Below, piece after piece: positions 51,120-63,201 of a stretch of 64,000 nucleotides of DNA. Numbering within the stretch: the first letter of the stretch is position 1; every line of letters starts with the position of its first letter. The translations under genes and the position numbers were made by a program. The stretch comes from Apostichopus japonicus (taxonomy: Eukaryota > Echinodermata > Holothuroidea > Aspidochirotida > Stichopodidae): contig NC_092581.1 of NCBI RefSeq assembly GCF_037975245.1, forward strand, positions 17,597,303 to 17,661,302, given 5' to 3'. The notes beneath the pieces are model-generated. The model did not search any database and was not told where the DNA came from. It saw only the letters and a program-made list of their open reading frames with translations.

Positions 51120-51956
51120 TATGTGAATGGATTATATGGATATGTGAGCACAACAACGTACAATCTCGACGAAAGAAATTCCTTAATGTAATCTCGCATG
51201 GCCCTCATCGCCCCCAACCCCCCCCCCCCCTCATCGTGTCTGAGTATATGCATTATTCTCCCTGCTTAGCATATGATGCAACTTGCATAGGCATATGATC
51301 ACATCACCATGACGACGATATCTATAATTACAAAACATCGATTGAATGTGGATGTTGATGTTCGTATGCTATAGGGATCATTTCCGAATGACCTTGCAGG
51401 GGAACATGTATTGCGCATCATGTTCGACCCATACTTTCTACATAATTTGAAATATACGTGACTCCTCTCTATTACCTCTAACCTACTTTACACTGCCTTT
51501 CCCACCCCCTTCTTCGTCTCCTTCCCGTCCCCTCCTCCGTTTTAAAGGACCGATCTGTCCAATAAGTAAATTAAAGTGCCCCAAGAATGGAATATAGTCC
51601 TATTGTTTGTCTCGTCACAGAGTGAAAGAGTATAAACAATGCTCTCACTTAGACAGTGGCTACAATGCAGTGGCTACAATTTTCTATTCCCCGGGTACTG
51701 CTGCCCTGGATCAACTTCAATACGAGCGTATTCGTAAAAATCCCGCACACATCAACGCCAAAATAAGTTCGCACATATTTATACATGGAAAATGTATGTA
51801 TACTGTTTAAATTTCTGTGATGTAAGTATACCTGCAGAGCTGTATATTTATACTTACAGGCCGCTGGTATTAAAAGCCTCGTAAAACGCCCTCTATTCGC
51901 TATAGTAGCATCTTTGGTAATTCGAAAGGCTATTGCCAAATGAGTTGACTATATTT

Positions 51957-54176
51957 CAGGCGCGTATCCAGGATTTTCAAACCCGGGGGGCGCGAATTAC
52001 TATCTAAGCGGAGCGCCACCATCGGTTGGCGCGCAGCGTACAAGAAAATTTCTTATTTTGATACCCCCCAGATCACCGGAAACGGCACTTCTCGGGCTTG
52101 AAATGACCAACCAGATGTACACTTTTTGCCTGAGAACCAAATATTTCCTAATAGTTTTTTTTTTCCATCCATAACCTTTTTGAAGATTGTCAACCCGGCA
52201 CACATCATGTTCGACCTGATCGCATCTCCTGTGGGTCTTTGCTTTTGTAGGTGATTCTACGTCACGGCCAACAATACCCGTCAGCCCCACTTTTCAAGGT
52301 TTTAAGCCCCATATTTGTTCCGAATTTGAAAATTCACATTTCTCGTGAATAAACTCACTTGAAAACATACCCATAATGTTGTACAAAATTTCATCTATGG
52401 ACAACCAATGTAGAAAAACTTCCTTGAACCCCTAACACTAGACTGGTCAAAATTGCACGAGTAGAGGGAAATGTGATGCAGAATGTTGGTCAGAAATTTT
52501 CGAAAATTCAGACACAGTTAATTTATTGGTGTAGAAATATTAAAACCTGTTATAACGGCTATTATAAAACTTGGTTGAAGGAAATGAAAAAATAGCAGAT
52601 ATTTCCGAAACCGAACACTATACACATAGGCGTAGGAGGCGCGGCGGAAGTGGCGGAGCTAGGGGTATTGGTCAGGAGGAGCGAGAATGGTCTGTAGGGG
52701 CGCTTTCAACACTATCTAAGCGGAGCGCCACCACTGGTTGGCGCGTAGCGTACAGAAAATTTTTGAGTAAAGATACTCCCTAGATCGCCGGAAATGACCT
52801 TTTCCGGGCCTGGCTAATTTGCAGATAAACGAAGAATAAATAGGTGTCATCTCCAAATTACACCAACAAAATGTGACAAATGTCAATAAGTAGATGAGAA
52901 CGCAATAAAAAAGTCAATAATCTAGAATAAGTAAAAAGTGGTAAAGAGCTGAAAAACGCGCCAGCAGTCCATTTGAGTCCGTCAGGGGGGGGGGGGGCAT
53001 GCGCCCCCCTGACCATATGGACGCTCCGCAACTGCGCGGCGGGGGTGCAGCCCCTAATTCGCCATTACTAATGTAAAAGAGAGTTTTGACATAATTGGAC
53101 CTCCATGCTTTTTATACATCTACATGAGACATGTCGTTGTTTACATTAGCATCCCGCGGTATACTGCGCAATTGTAACGGACCGTACGGTACATGATGGC
53201 ATGCGATGTATTACCTGATGCTTGCTTATATGATATTGACATTAACACGTTGAACGCGCGCGAAGCGCGCGGAAATTTGGGTTATTTTTTTAGGCAAGTC
53301 GGACAGTTTTGAGGCTTTTCATCCTGGAACGCCATTTTCATGCTCACTGATATGATGTGATATCTGCTGTTTGCGTCACAAATTCGAACAGGCGCGTAGT
53401 GAGGAATTTGCCAAGGGAGGGCGCAGCCTGTAGGCAAATTATCTCAGCGTAGCGCCACCACAGGTTGGCGCGAAGCGTACAAGAAAATTTTGGCCGAAAA
53501 TGCCTCCCAGATCGCTGGAAATGGCACTACACAGGACCATTTGTTAGCGCGAAGCGTACAAGCAAATTTTGGCCGAAAATGTCTCCCAGATCGCTGGAAA
53601 TGACACTTCCCAGGCCTTGTAAGTTGCATCTAAGCACTTTCTATTTTGAAATTACTTAGCGATATCATTTAAAACAATGCTGAATGGGGGGGGGGGGGCG
53701 GGCGGTCGCCCCCATCCCAAAAATCGTCATGTTCCCCGACGACACGATCGAGTTCGAGACCAGCCACAGTTGGTTTGATAGCACAATTCTACACACGCGT
53801 TATGATAGACCATATATAGTATATATATAGATCATTAGTGAGAGAGGAAAATGGAAACGTCAAAAAATGGAGTTGTCGGTGTAAGGGGTAGGGTGAGTCA
53901 AACTTTTACGAAATCATTGATCCGTCACTGGCTACCCTTCAGCGCTGTAATGATGTCACTGTTCCTCTTTCTCTTCCCGGTGTCTTCGCGTTTTTCTTTT
54001 ACTCCCTCTTTTTCTCCTTTTTCTCTCTTTCTTCTTTTTCTTTTCTCTTCCTTCCTTCCTTCCTCTCCTCCTCTTCTTTTTTCCCCTCTTTTTTCCTTTT
54101 TTCTTCTTTTTTTTTCTCTCCTCTTTTTCTTACCCGGGGGGCGCGCGCCCCCAACGCCCCCCTGGATACGCACCTG
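51957..54176. mobile_element. 2.2 kb DNA transposon, 5-bp target duplication (copy 2)
   Basis: The ends are CAGGCGCGTATCCAGG and CCTGGATACGCACCTG, flanked by TATTT (51952-51956 and 54177-54181). Copy A keeps the empty site (CATTT at 39476-39480), so the insertion followed the segmental duplication. It is about 95 percent like the element at 9769-11980, including the nested MITE, module A copies and polypyrimidine tract. No transposase frame. Confidence 0.92.
52648..53034. mobile_element. Nested hAT-type MITE inside 2.2 kb element copy 2
   Basis: Same insertion as 10464-10843, with the 8-bp duplication CGCGGCGG at 52640-52647 and 53035-53042. Its first base has mutated (AAGTGG rather than CAGTGG) and the right end reads CTCCGCAACTG. 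Confidence 0.8.
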
Positions 54177-54668
54177 TATTTGGTCCAAGTTTGCAATAAA
54201 TGCCTACCTATCTCTTCTCAGTACTTTGACTTTTCTCTTACGAAAAACTGTGTTGGGTATCTCTTCGCAAATCATGGGGAGTTGCCCCAAAACATCTTTT
54301 AAACGCTGTAATTTCCTTAAAAAAAAGTTGATTAAATTAATTTTCGTACTAGAATTATTCGTACTAGTATAACATCATACTTTCTGAACAAGAGAAATCG
54401 TTTCGTTTGCCAATTTACCATGTCAATGTTTCTTACTTGGTTAACAATGCCGAAAATACGGATCATTTTATGGACAGGTGGAATACAAAACGCTGATTTG
54501 CATTGCGTAATATTTGCAAGTAATTTTTATATATAATTCCGATAAAATGACCATAGGTTACATTTTGAAACTGTCTCCTTCACCTTTCCATCATCCAAAT
54601 CTCCGTCAGTCCAACGGACCCATCCCTTCTGAAAATATGAAGACGTCGGTTTGTGGAAAGTTGGCGTG

Positions 54669-55681
54669 ATAAGAAAGTCCCTCGTGTATCCTATAGGCCT
54701 ATTGCTGGCATGCGTAGGGCTTCCTGCATCGGGGCTGGTGTGGGTGTGGTACTTCGAGCAACTTGCAAGTATCATAGTTTCACTTTTACGTCTTTCCTGA
54801 GACAGCAAGGAGGCCCTAGAGATTCTTGCCGAACTGCATACTTACGTAATATACGGCCTTATCCGAACAGATGTATGGTAGACAAACAAAGCGTTGTATT
54901 CCAAAGAAAGATGATCGGTATGAATAGGAAGAAAGTGAAAATGAACACGAAGAGCAGTTATCATGTCCCTGAACTGAGCAAACTGAACTGTCCCCAGCAG
55001 ACAGAGGGGAAATAATTGTTGTATTAAATCAATGGGTAGAGGTAGGCCATGTTGATCAGCATGCTAAACCATGCTTGTCCCGATTTATTACACCAATAAA
55101 CCTACACATGTTTATTTCGGGCAAATGTGACGGATGTAAACCATACGGGTGGCATATCATCAATTAAATCTGATGACGATCCAAACTAAAAGAATCAGTG
55201 TCGAATGTTTCATAATAATTATCTTCCCACGGGCATTTGGGTGTGTTATGGTGAGTATTGGCTCACAATACAACTGGGTAATCCGGAAAATGGGTGTGAG
55301 TTCAAATTAGAGTCCTTGGCCATGAATCACACGAACTAACCCTCCAAACTATTGGATGCCAACATTTTTATATAGGGTATATTTTAAAATTACGTTATAA
55401 TAAAATAATTTTAACCAATTTTAACCAACCAATTTTAACCAAATTAAATTAGTAAATACTTAAAAATATAATAAATATCTGTAAATAAATTACTAAAAAG
55501 GTCTACATGTTATTTAAATGACATAAAATGTAATAAATACAAAATTAATTGACTAGAAAACCCCGCAATTTTGAAATCGTTAGGGCGTATATGAAACTGG
55601 ACAGCAATCGAACACACTAGGTCGTCGGCTTCTGTTGGCGTCGAAATACCGCACATTTCTTCTAATGTAGCCTGTAGGGAT
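54669..55681. other. No firmly recognisable gene
   Basis: The sequence right of the duplication. A 120-codon plus-strand frame (54653-55015) has mixed composition but no domain I recognise and begins inside the duplicated block. The AT-rich stretch near 55410-55450 repeats TTTTAACCAA. Confidence 0.35.
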
Positions 55682-56256
55682 GTGCCATTCAGTGGCGGAG
55701 AAACAGGGGGGGTTGGGGGGGGTTTAACCCCCCCACTTTTTGAAGAGGGGGGATTGGTCCACACAATCAACCCCCCCTAGTTTTTGCCAGTAATGTTCTG
55801 TTATAGCCTATGTTATGTGCTCCAAATGGCATAATAAATCAAATTATTAAATTTGAAATTGTTAAAGTCATTTCAACCTTTTACCTGGTAGGCTACATCA
55901 ACAATTAACGACCGAAAACCGAGTTAGAATTGACCCACACATTATTTCTAGCCCCTTTCCCCCACCTTGCGCATTGGAACTTGTAGCTCATAGCGCTAAC
56001 TTCACCCCACAACAGACATACACAAAATAACGTTTTGTTGCTGTTGAATAGCTTTGGAACTGTATACACTTGCCAACTTCAACGAGGTGAAGGAAGGAAA
56101 AGAAAAAGAAGAAAGAGAGAAAAGGATGGAGTAGAAAATAACGGGAAGAGAAAGAGGAACAGTGACAAAATTATTCGAATTTGTAAAGCAAACAGCAGAT
56201 ATCACATCATATCAGTGAGCATGAAAATGGCGTTCCACGATAAAAGGCCTCCAAAC

Positions 56257-56821
56257 CATGGGCGCAGATCCTGGTGAGGACAGCGGGACGCGTCCCCACC
56301 AACTTTTTCAGTAGTGGGGACATGATATACTGTACCGTGTCCCCACCAATTTGTCTTGACCAATAGCTGCATTTCATATGTTCCCATGTATTGAACTTTG
56401 GCGCAGTTTGATCCAGCATTGTGCAAATGACATGCAGCAGTTCTCATTTTATTGTATTTTATCCACAGTTGTTAAATATAGGACGGAAATCGCATTTGCG
56501 GCAGTCTATATTTGTTTTCTGGGAGAGGACCCCAGACCCATCGTATATACAAAAGTCTACTTGGATTAATTGTCCCCTGATTTTCTTTCTGCAGACGCCC
56601 ATGTATTTCTCCAAACTAAATTTCTAAGCCATGAGATCTAAAACTTAAGGAGGTTTAGGAGCATCATTAGGTCTGGGAAGTGTTATTTCCGGCGATCTGG
56701 AAGGTATATTTGCCCAAAAAAATCCTACGCTACGCGCGAACCCATGGTCGCGCTCCGCTTAGATAGTGTCATAGAACAGACACGCGTCCCCACCATTATC
56801 CAAGACTGATCTGCGCCCATG
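56257..56821. mobile_element. Nested hAT-type element, 565 bp
   Basis: The ends are CATGGGCGCAGATCCTGG and CTGATCTGCGCCCATG. The flanks CTCCAAAC (56249-56256) and CTCAAAAC (56822-56829) match in seven of eight bases. Both subterminal regions carry CGCGTCCCCACCA. One reversed module A copy lies at 56660-56770. Confidence 0.75.
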
Positions 56822-56834
56822 CTCAAAACTGTCG

Positions 56835-57425
56835 ATGTGTGTAGTGTTCGGTTTCGGAAATATCTGGTATATTTTTATTTCCTTCAACGAAATTTTTTAG
56901 TAGCCGTCTGAAATTTCGAAAATTCCCTAACCAACATTCTTCATCATACTTCATCATACTCGTGCAATTTTGACCCGTCTGTTAGGGTTTGAAGGAGGTT
57001 TTTCTTTATCGGTTGTCCATAGATTATATTTAGTGCAACATTATGGGTATATTTTGAAGTCAATTTATTCACGAGAATTGTGAATTTTCAAATTCTGAAC
57101 AGTGGGGCTGACGGATATTGTGGGCCGCGATGAAGAATCACCTACAGAAGCAATGATCCACAGGATATGTGATGAAGTCGAACATGATGTGTGACTGGTG
57201 ACAATCTTCAAAAAGGTTATAGATGAGAAACAAAGTATTTGGAAAAAAACTTGGTTCTCAGGCAAAAGTGTACATATGGTTGGTCAGTTTCAAGCCCAAG
57301 AAGTGCCATTTCCGGTGATCTGGGGGTACCAAAACCAGAAATTTGCTTGTACGCTGCGCGCCAACCAATGGTGGCGCTCCGCTTAGATAGTAATACGCGC
57401 CCCCCGGAAGGGAAAATCCTGCATA
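56835..57425 (-). mobile_element. Reversed fragment of the 2.2 kb transposon family
   Basis: Reads as the reverse complement of 9769-10440 with 10-15 percent difference. Shared words (reversed) include GTGGGGCTGACGG and AAAAAGGTTATAGATG. Its outer end is CAGGGGCATATGCAGG on the minus strand. Confidence 0.7.
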
Positions 57426-57638
57426 TGCCCCTGGTTAAATCCAGCTTTTCAAGGCCTGGGCAGTGCCATTTACTGCAATCTGGGAGGCGATATTTGCCAA
57501 AAAATTCTTGTGCAATTCGCCCCAACTTATGGTGGCGCTCCACTTAGATAGTGAGCCAGCAGTTATGACTTTTTTTATTTCATCAATGGCCTGCAACCCC
57601 CCCACTTCTGACAAGAAATCTCCGCCACTGGTGCCATT

Positions 57639-58053
57639 TATGCGTACTCTTGAAGAATAGATTCATAATTGCTAAAAAAGAGTAGCCAAATATTCGAATG
57701 CAGACAGAATGAACATTACGGTGCAAGAAACATTGTCTTCAACAATTTATAGCCTTATCTCCCAGACCATTTCATTACCTTCAATGTTAACGCCGAAGTT
57801 ATATTTTAAGACGCGACTACTGAACCCGCCAGGTTGTATGATGTATGATGTACCACAAGCTGAATTTTCACTGCATGTACATGTACCAAATACTACTACC
57901 TGTATTACGTGCGTTTGTATTGCATGTGTGAACCTACTTTTTTGGTATTAATTTACACACCGTATTGCACCTGTCAACGTTTCGCTTTACCGATAAGCAC
58001 AGCCGTTCTGCTCGCTTTCAAATTCCATTCTTGACACGACCAACTATCACAAG
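57639..58053. other. No gene; possible 5' region of the next exon
   Basis: AT-rich sequence without recognisable features. If 58054 starts a gene, its promoter and 5' UTR lie here. Confidence 0.3.
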
Positions 58054-58107
58054 ATGGACGGAAACTCTGCGGAAGATGGCACTAATATGATAACTCTGTA
58101 CATTAAG
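58054..58107 (+). CDS. Possible first coding exon of an unidentified gene
   Basis: ATG opens an 18-codon frame, MDGNSAEDGTNMITLYIK, followed directly by a GTTTGT donor. The end resembles the first beta strand of a ubiquitin-like domain that starts after a short acidic leader. I could not find a convincing second exon in the remaining 5.9 kb, so the gene may continue beyond the window or the match may be chance. Confidence 0.25.
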
Positions 58108-59090
58108 GTTTGTACTTGATGCTGGTTTTGATAAAATAATCTTACTGTTGCTCATTCGCGTTTTCAAATAGGCTAGGCTACTTCAATTGACTGGGAACGT
58201 GTGGCCATTTCATACCAATATGACTATATTATGAGTAGCTTAGTCCCTCACTAAGGCCTAAGTATGCCGAAAGGTGAAGCAAACACCAACTCACATGTGT
58301 GTTACTACCAAATATTATTGGATCATTCAGATGGACACAAAGATGAAGATGGCATTCAGCCTAACCAAAACCAGGCTAGCGCTGAGCTTATTGTTTACCT
58401 CATCCACTTCAGGTTGGCCTTAGGTTGGGCCTATGCTAAATTAGGCGTAACGAGTAACAGTTAAGTCTTGCTTACCTGTAACATAAGTGTAGGCTGTACA
58501 GAATAAGGCCCCATGTTAGCAGGACTAAAGTAGCTAAAATGGAGTTTAGTGAAGCAGAAATAAATATTGCCAGGATTCTGTATCATGTAAAATCTTTTCT
58601 GTGGTTACATGAAAATTCACCATACATATCTTCTGATTTCATCTTAATTTTTGTATCTTGTTCTTATTAAGTAAAAGCATATTCAGACCGAATTTATTAT
58701 TTTAGGGAACCACTAACACCCAAGATCTATGGACCAAACAACTAACTGTTATCTGATTATTCATATGGAGAATGTAAATGTGCTGGTAATATCAGCATTT
58801 GTTTCTTTCCTTCCACCTCCCTCAAAAAGAAAAGAAACCTTCCTTCAAACTGAGTTTTTAGCTTTTCCTTTTCTACTTGTGTTAAATACTTAAAAAACCC
58901 TCTCGGGTATCACAATGAGGATGTTGGTACGCAGGCAGCAGTGCTAGTAACAATGCGTGGGCAATCTAGACACCTCAAGACTAGGGCTCTCCTTATCAGC
59001 CAAGGATTGCGTATTCCAGTCTTTCATACTCCCAGGACAGAAACCACACCGTAAAGCATGTTGACCATTGGAATTTGAATATACATTAGC
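58108..59090. other. No recognisable gene
   Basis: Would be intron if the exon at 58054 is real. No repeats or coding signals seen. Confidence 0.35.
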
Positions 59091-59258
59091 GGCCATGCCT
59101 CCCCGGTCTCAAGAAGGGATCAGTGCCACCCGGGACCGCAACTAGGCCACCAAATAATTTGACAAAAATTATTGGCCATGCCTCCCCGGTCTCAAGAAGG
59201 GATCAGTCCCACCCGGGACCGCAACTACAGTAGGCCACCAATAATTTGACAAAAAAAG
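59091..59258. repeat. Tandem duplication, two units of about 83 bp
   Basis: GGCCATGCCTCCCCGGTCTC begins both units (59091 and 59174). The second differs by a few substitutions and a short TACAG insertion. Confidence 0.9.
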
Positions 59259-62200
59259 CACAAGCCCAGCCCCCCTCCCTCTCTCCACGAGGGGCCCCCA
59301 CCCCAAAGTTTTGAAAAGAAAACTACAAACTTGTGTGGGTGAGTGTTCAGGGTTAAGTATCCAGCAGCACTTGTCCAACTTTGAAAACTTCATTAAATTT
59401 GAAATGGAGTTAGACTATTTCTTGAAGAAAAACTTTAATGAACAGCTATATCTATTCAGATAACGTTACAAAACTTATCACTGCCTATACAGAATTACTC
59501 TTTCAGGAAAAAAGAAAGGTGTCATTCTTTCAAGTTTATATTGTAGCTACTTGTTAAAATGTGTTTTTATGGAGACTTTAGTGCCATGAAGTTAAACCTG
59601 ATCAATTTTAGAGCAGGACTACTTGACGGTCTTGACCAAACAGTAGAGATTGAAAAGTTCAATGGTCAAGGAGTCTTGTTCACTTGTAAGGCATTAGCAT
59701 TCCAGACAGTTTATCTTGATACCATAGATAATTTTATATTGCTTGTGACAACTTAGTGTGGGCTGGAAAGCTGAACTATTGGGGTCAAAGAATAATGGTG
59801 TGAGCATTGTGTTAAATTAGCAACCTAAAAATAAATTAATCAAGGTTTTACAGTTCAAGCACCTGAGTTCCTGTGTAGAAGGATATTGATCATGTATCCT
59901 TTTATCTTGATGAAGTGGTTTATGAATTCCAAATACAGAAATGTCTTAAGTATTTACTTGCCATTGAAGTTATAATATATATATATGTATTATTAACTTA
60001 CAATACAAAATGACCCTCTAAACAGAAGTCTCCAAGTTGCAATTTTTTTCTTGCACAGTATTACATATTCAATGGAGCTACCACAGTATTACAGTGGCTT
60101 CATATTTACCCTATTTGTAAAAATTAAGTACCTGGAAAGCACATCCTTAATGTACCTCCACAGTCCAATATTGCTGCAATAGTGTGCAATCCTTATGCCA
60201 ATTATAACCACTAATAATGAGTAACACTTAGATATGATCATTTAGACAACAAAGGTCCCATTGTAATAGACCTACAATAAAGCCTAAGACTCAACTTGAA
60301 TGCCTCATGTAAGCTACTGTATATGACTAAATGTTTACTTCACTCTTTTCTTTCCTGTCTAACCTAACTACAATGCAGAATGTCAAAGCTTGTTTTGAAA
60401 AGTATGAGACTTTGTCAAGGTTTTACCAAGTCTTTATTATAGGAATTAGCCTGTAACCCAGCTTCACAAAGCTTCGAAGGGGCCTTCACAGGCACACAGC
60501 AAAGCAATATCCAGTTCTAAGTTCTAACAAACTCTTTATTCCATTGAAACAAATTTTGGGATGCAATCTGAGATAAATTAGATTGAGAAATTGTAGTATG
60601 CTTCTTCAATGCTCACTGTTGTTGTCGGTCCATACTGTATGAAAAAATTAATAATGTTGATTATTTTTTTTTATTAGATTTTATTTGATCTTCCCCACAT
60701 CCTCTGTCACTTCATTGAAAATTGAAATTAGGTGTAAAGTTTTGCTTTAGGCAGCTCCTGCTAAATGTGTGGCAAATTGTGCTGGTATACAGTACAGTAT
60801 GGAGAGGACTAAAGGCTGATGTGTATTATGTACGTCTTTGTATGGCGAGAGGAACACAGCTATTGTCCTCACACACAGCTTTAATGTACCTCATTAAAAA
60901 ATGCACTACAAATGGTAAATGCCTGTCTTGTGTTTACTAGTGTTACTGGTGGTCTCCTCAACGGATTCAGACATCAGATCAGCCAAGACAGTCTTTGATT
61001 GGTAGTGGGAGCTAGGGCTGAGCTCTATTACTGTGCATATCTTACAAGTATGAATGTCGGGTAAATTCAATGTCAAAGTTTAAGTGTATCTTCAGTCAAC
61101 TTAAAAATTTAGCTATCTGAGTATGAACTGAGTTGAACACTGGTTAAGTAAATATCATTAAAATTCAGAAAGGCGTTAAGCTACTATATAGTACAATGGC
61201 TCCCGGAGTGTTGCATGCTTAAGGGAGCAGGTCTGTCTTCCAAAGGTCAACATAAAATAGTTCAGTGTATTAAAAAGCATTACTGCAGAAGTGGTCAAGT
61301 TTTGAGTGATATTTGTCACTTTTCGGTGCCTTTGCACAAGCAAGTAATTTAGTCTGGTAGCAGCTTATCTTAACATCTTGTTAAATTAGTCAAACTTTCC
61401 AAAACCATGGCTACTTGTTTTCGGATGATGAGTTCATTTCAAACCCGCCATTTTGTATGGTGTGACACATTGCACATTAAAACTAAACAACTTAATTGAG
61501 TCCATAACAAAGTTTGGAATTGTAAGCAACTTTTGCATTAAAACATTTTTGGGTGATGGGTTTTGGTGGCTTAGTTTTAGTGGCTTTCTCTTAGCGGGTT
61601 TTCTTCAGCCAAGTTATTATTATTCTTGTAAGCCACGGGCTGTAAAACTAGACTTATTAATCAGAGACATGTTCTGTAGTAATATGTACACAAAATGAAA
61701 GTGAAATTGATATTAATGAATCACCTCTGACAGTGTTCTGCTTAACGGATAAGGGTCAGGATGTACCACGATGGGGTGCCTGGACTTCACCGTGATTTGT
61801 GAAACCACTTCCAAACCATGTTAACCTACTGTACTTTTTTAGTTCGGTTTGATAACTTTCTATTCGGTAATAACACCCAATTACAATGTACAGTAGTCTC
61901 ATTTTCACAACTTTTGAAGTTTCATTGCAAATCAGTATTGAGAGAAAGTTAGAAAATTGGTTTTATATATTGGTGATTTAAGTCTGATGTCAGGGTTTAA
62001 TGCAAATAAGAATGAATCATATTGCAGCTCACGGTTTGTGTTTTTTTTCCCCAAAATATTTGCAAAGAATATTGCCTATTGCCGGCGAATCCTGGCTTTG
62101 TGTGATTTTTTTCCTGACTCATTTGCAATTACTGAAAATTTTGACAGATACACAGCATCGCCTTTTTTACACTATGTTTTTTGAGAATTGCATCGCAAGT

Positions 62201-62667
62201 GCTTAGAGGTGGGTCTCATTTTACGATACAATACCGGCCACACATAACATTACTTTGAGTAATTCTCGTTAGGTTTGGTAAAATTGCAGTCACAAAATAT
62301 TTGGTCCAAGAAAAGTCTAAATGTTCTGTACATTTAGACACTCCTTACAGTGTAAGCAATCAGCATATACTGTAGGTACTTGACTTTAAAAGACAAATCC
62401 TATGCACTTTGATGCTTGTGAAGGGATTATTGGAATTACGTTCTAGAGCAAACCTGTCATGTATACAGATAATTGCCAAGAACAAACCCACATGTATGCT
62501 GTTGCCACACAGTAACCGTGTATCTAGAACAAACCCGGCCACACTATATATGTGTGTAGAGCTGTAAAGCATGCAAAACCATTTCTAAGGGGTTAAGTGT
62601 ATTGTACCTTTACCAGTCAAATATTTTTGCAACGTACACAGTTTGTTACAGTGTCAGTATGTCAAAT
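59259..62667. other. No recognisable gene
   Basis: About 3.4 kb of unique-looking AT-rich sequence. Short open frames have no domain resemblance and no convincing splice context. Confidence 0.4.
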
Positions 62668-62698
62668 GAAGAAGAAGAAGAAGAAGAAGAAGAAGAAA
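62668..62698. repeat. (GAA)n microsatellite
   Basis: About ten GAA/AGA units followed by an A-rich stretch. Confidence 0.9.
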
Positions 62699-63117
62699 AA
62701 TAAAATAAAATCTATTTTGGAATCACATGACATTACATGACTTTTCTGATCTTTTCTTTCACTGGCGTGGGTGGATGCCGTTCTCACATTTCAGTTTTAT
62801 TACTGGCAGTTTTTTCTCAAGACCATATAAAGATCTGGAAAAGACAGACATTCATGTAAGATTTTCCGGGATGTGCACAGCATGTTACAGACTTTGTCTC
62901 TTTCAGTAGGTCATGATATGTTGTGCAGGATCTTAAGTTGACTGTACTGTACTGTACATAATTGTTATATTATGATAAATAAAAAATAATAAGATATTTG
63001 CATATGAGATGGTACTTTATTTACTTCATCCCCATCTCTTATACATATACACACTCCAATCTACATAGGCTACAAAGTGGTCAACAGTCTTGCGCTGCAC
63101 CCAAAATGACCCTTCGT

Positions 63118-63201
63118 GGGATCATCCCCCTCATGGGATCATCCCCCTCATGGGATCATCCCCCTCATGGGATCATCCCCCCTCCTGGGATCATCCCCCC
63201 T
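63118..63201. repeat. Minisatellite, about five units of 17-18 bp
   Basis: Units of GGGATCATCCCCCTCAT, the last two with CCTC variants. The surrounding Pro/Ser/Ile frame is a composition artefact. Confidence 0.9.

Larger units (their letters stand above)
55690..57630. mobile_element. 1.94 kb hAT-type element containing other elements
   Basis: The ends are CAGTGGCGGAGAAACAG and its imperfect inverted partner ATCTCCGCCACTG, flanked by an exact 8-bp duplication GTGCCATT (55682-55689 and 57631-57638). Inside are a second hAT element (56257-56821), a reversed fragment of the 2.2 kb transposon (56835-57425) and three reversed module A copies. No transposase frame. Confidence 0.85.

Noticed and set aside
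54653-55015. 120-codon open frame at the right edge of copy B
   Set aside because: It begins in duplicated non-coding sequence, and no motif, splice site or family resemblance was found. Kept only as a note.
63118-63201. CRISPR-like array of short repeats (also 4441-4855)
   Set aside because: Repeats are contiguous without unique spacers, and the genome is eukaryotic; these are minisatellites.
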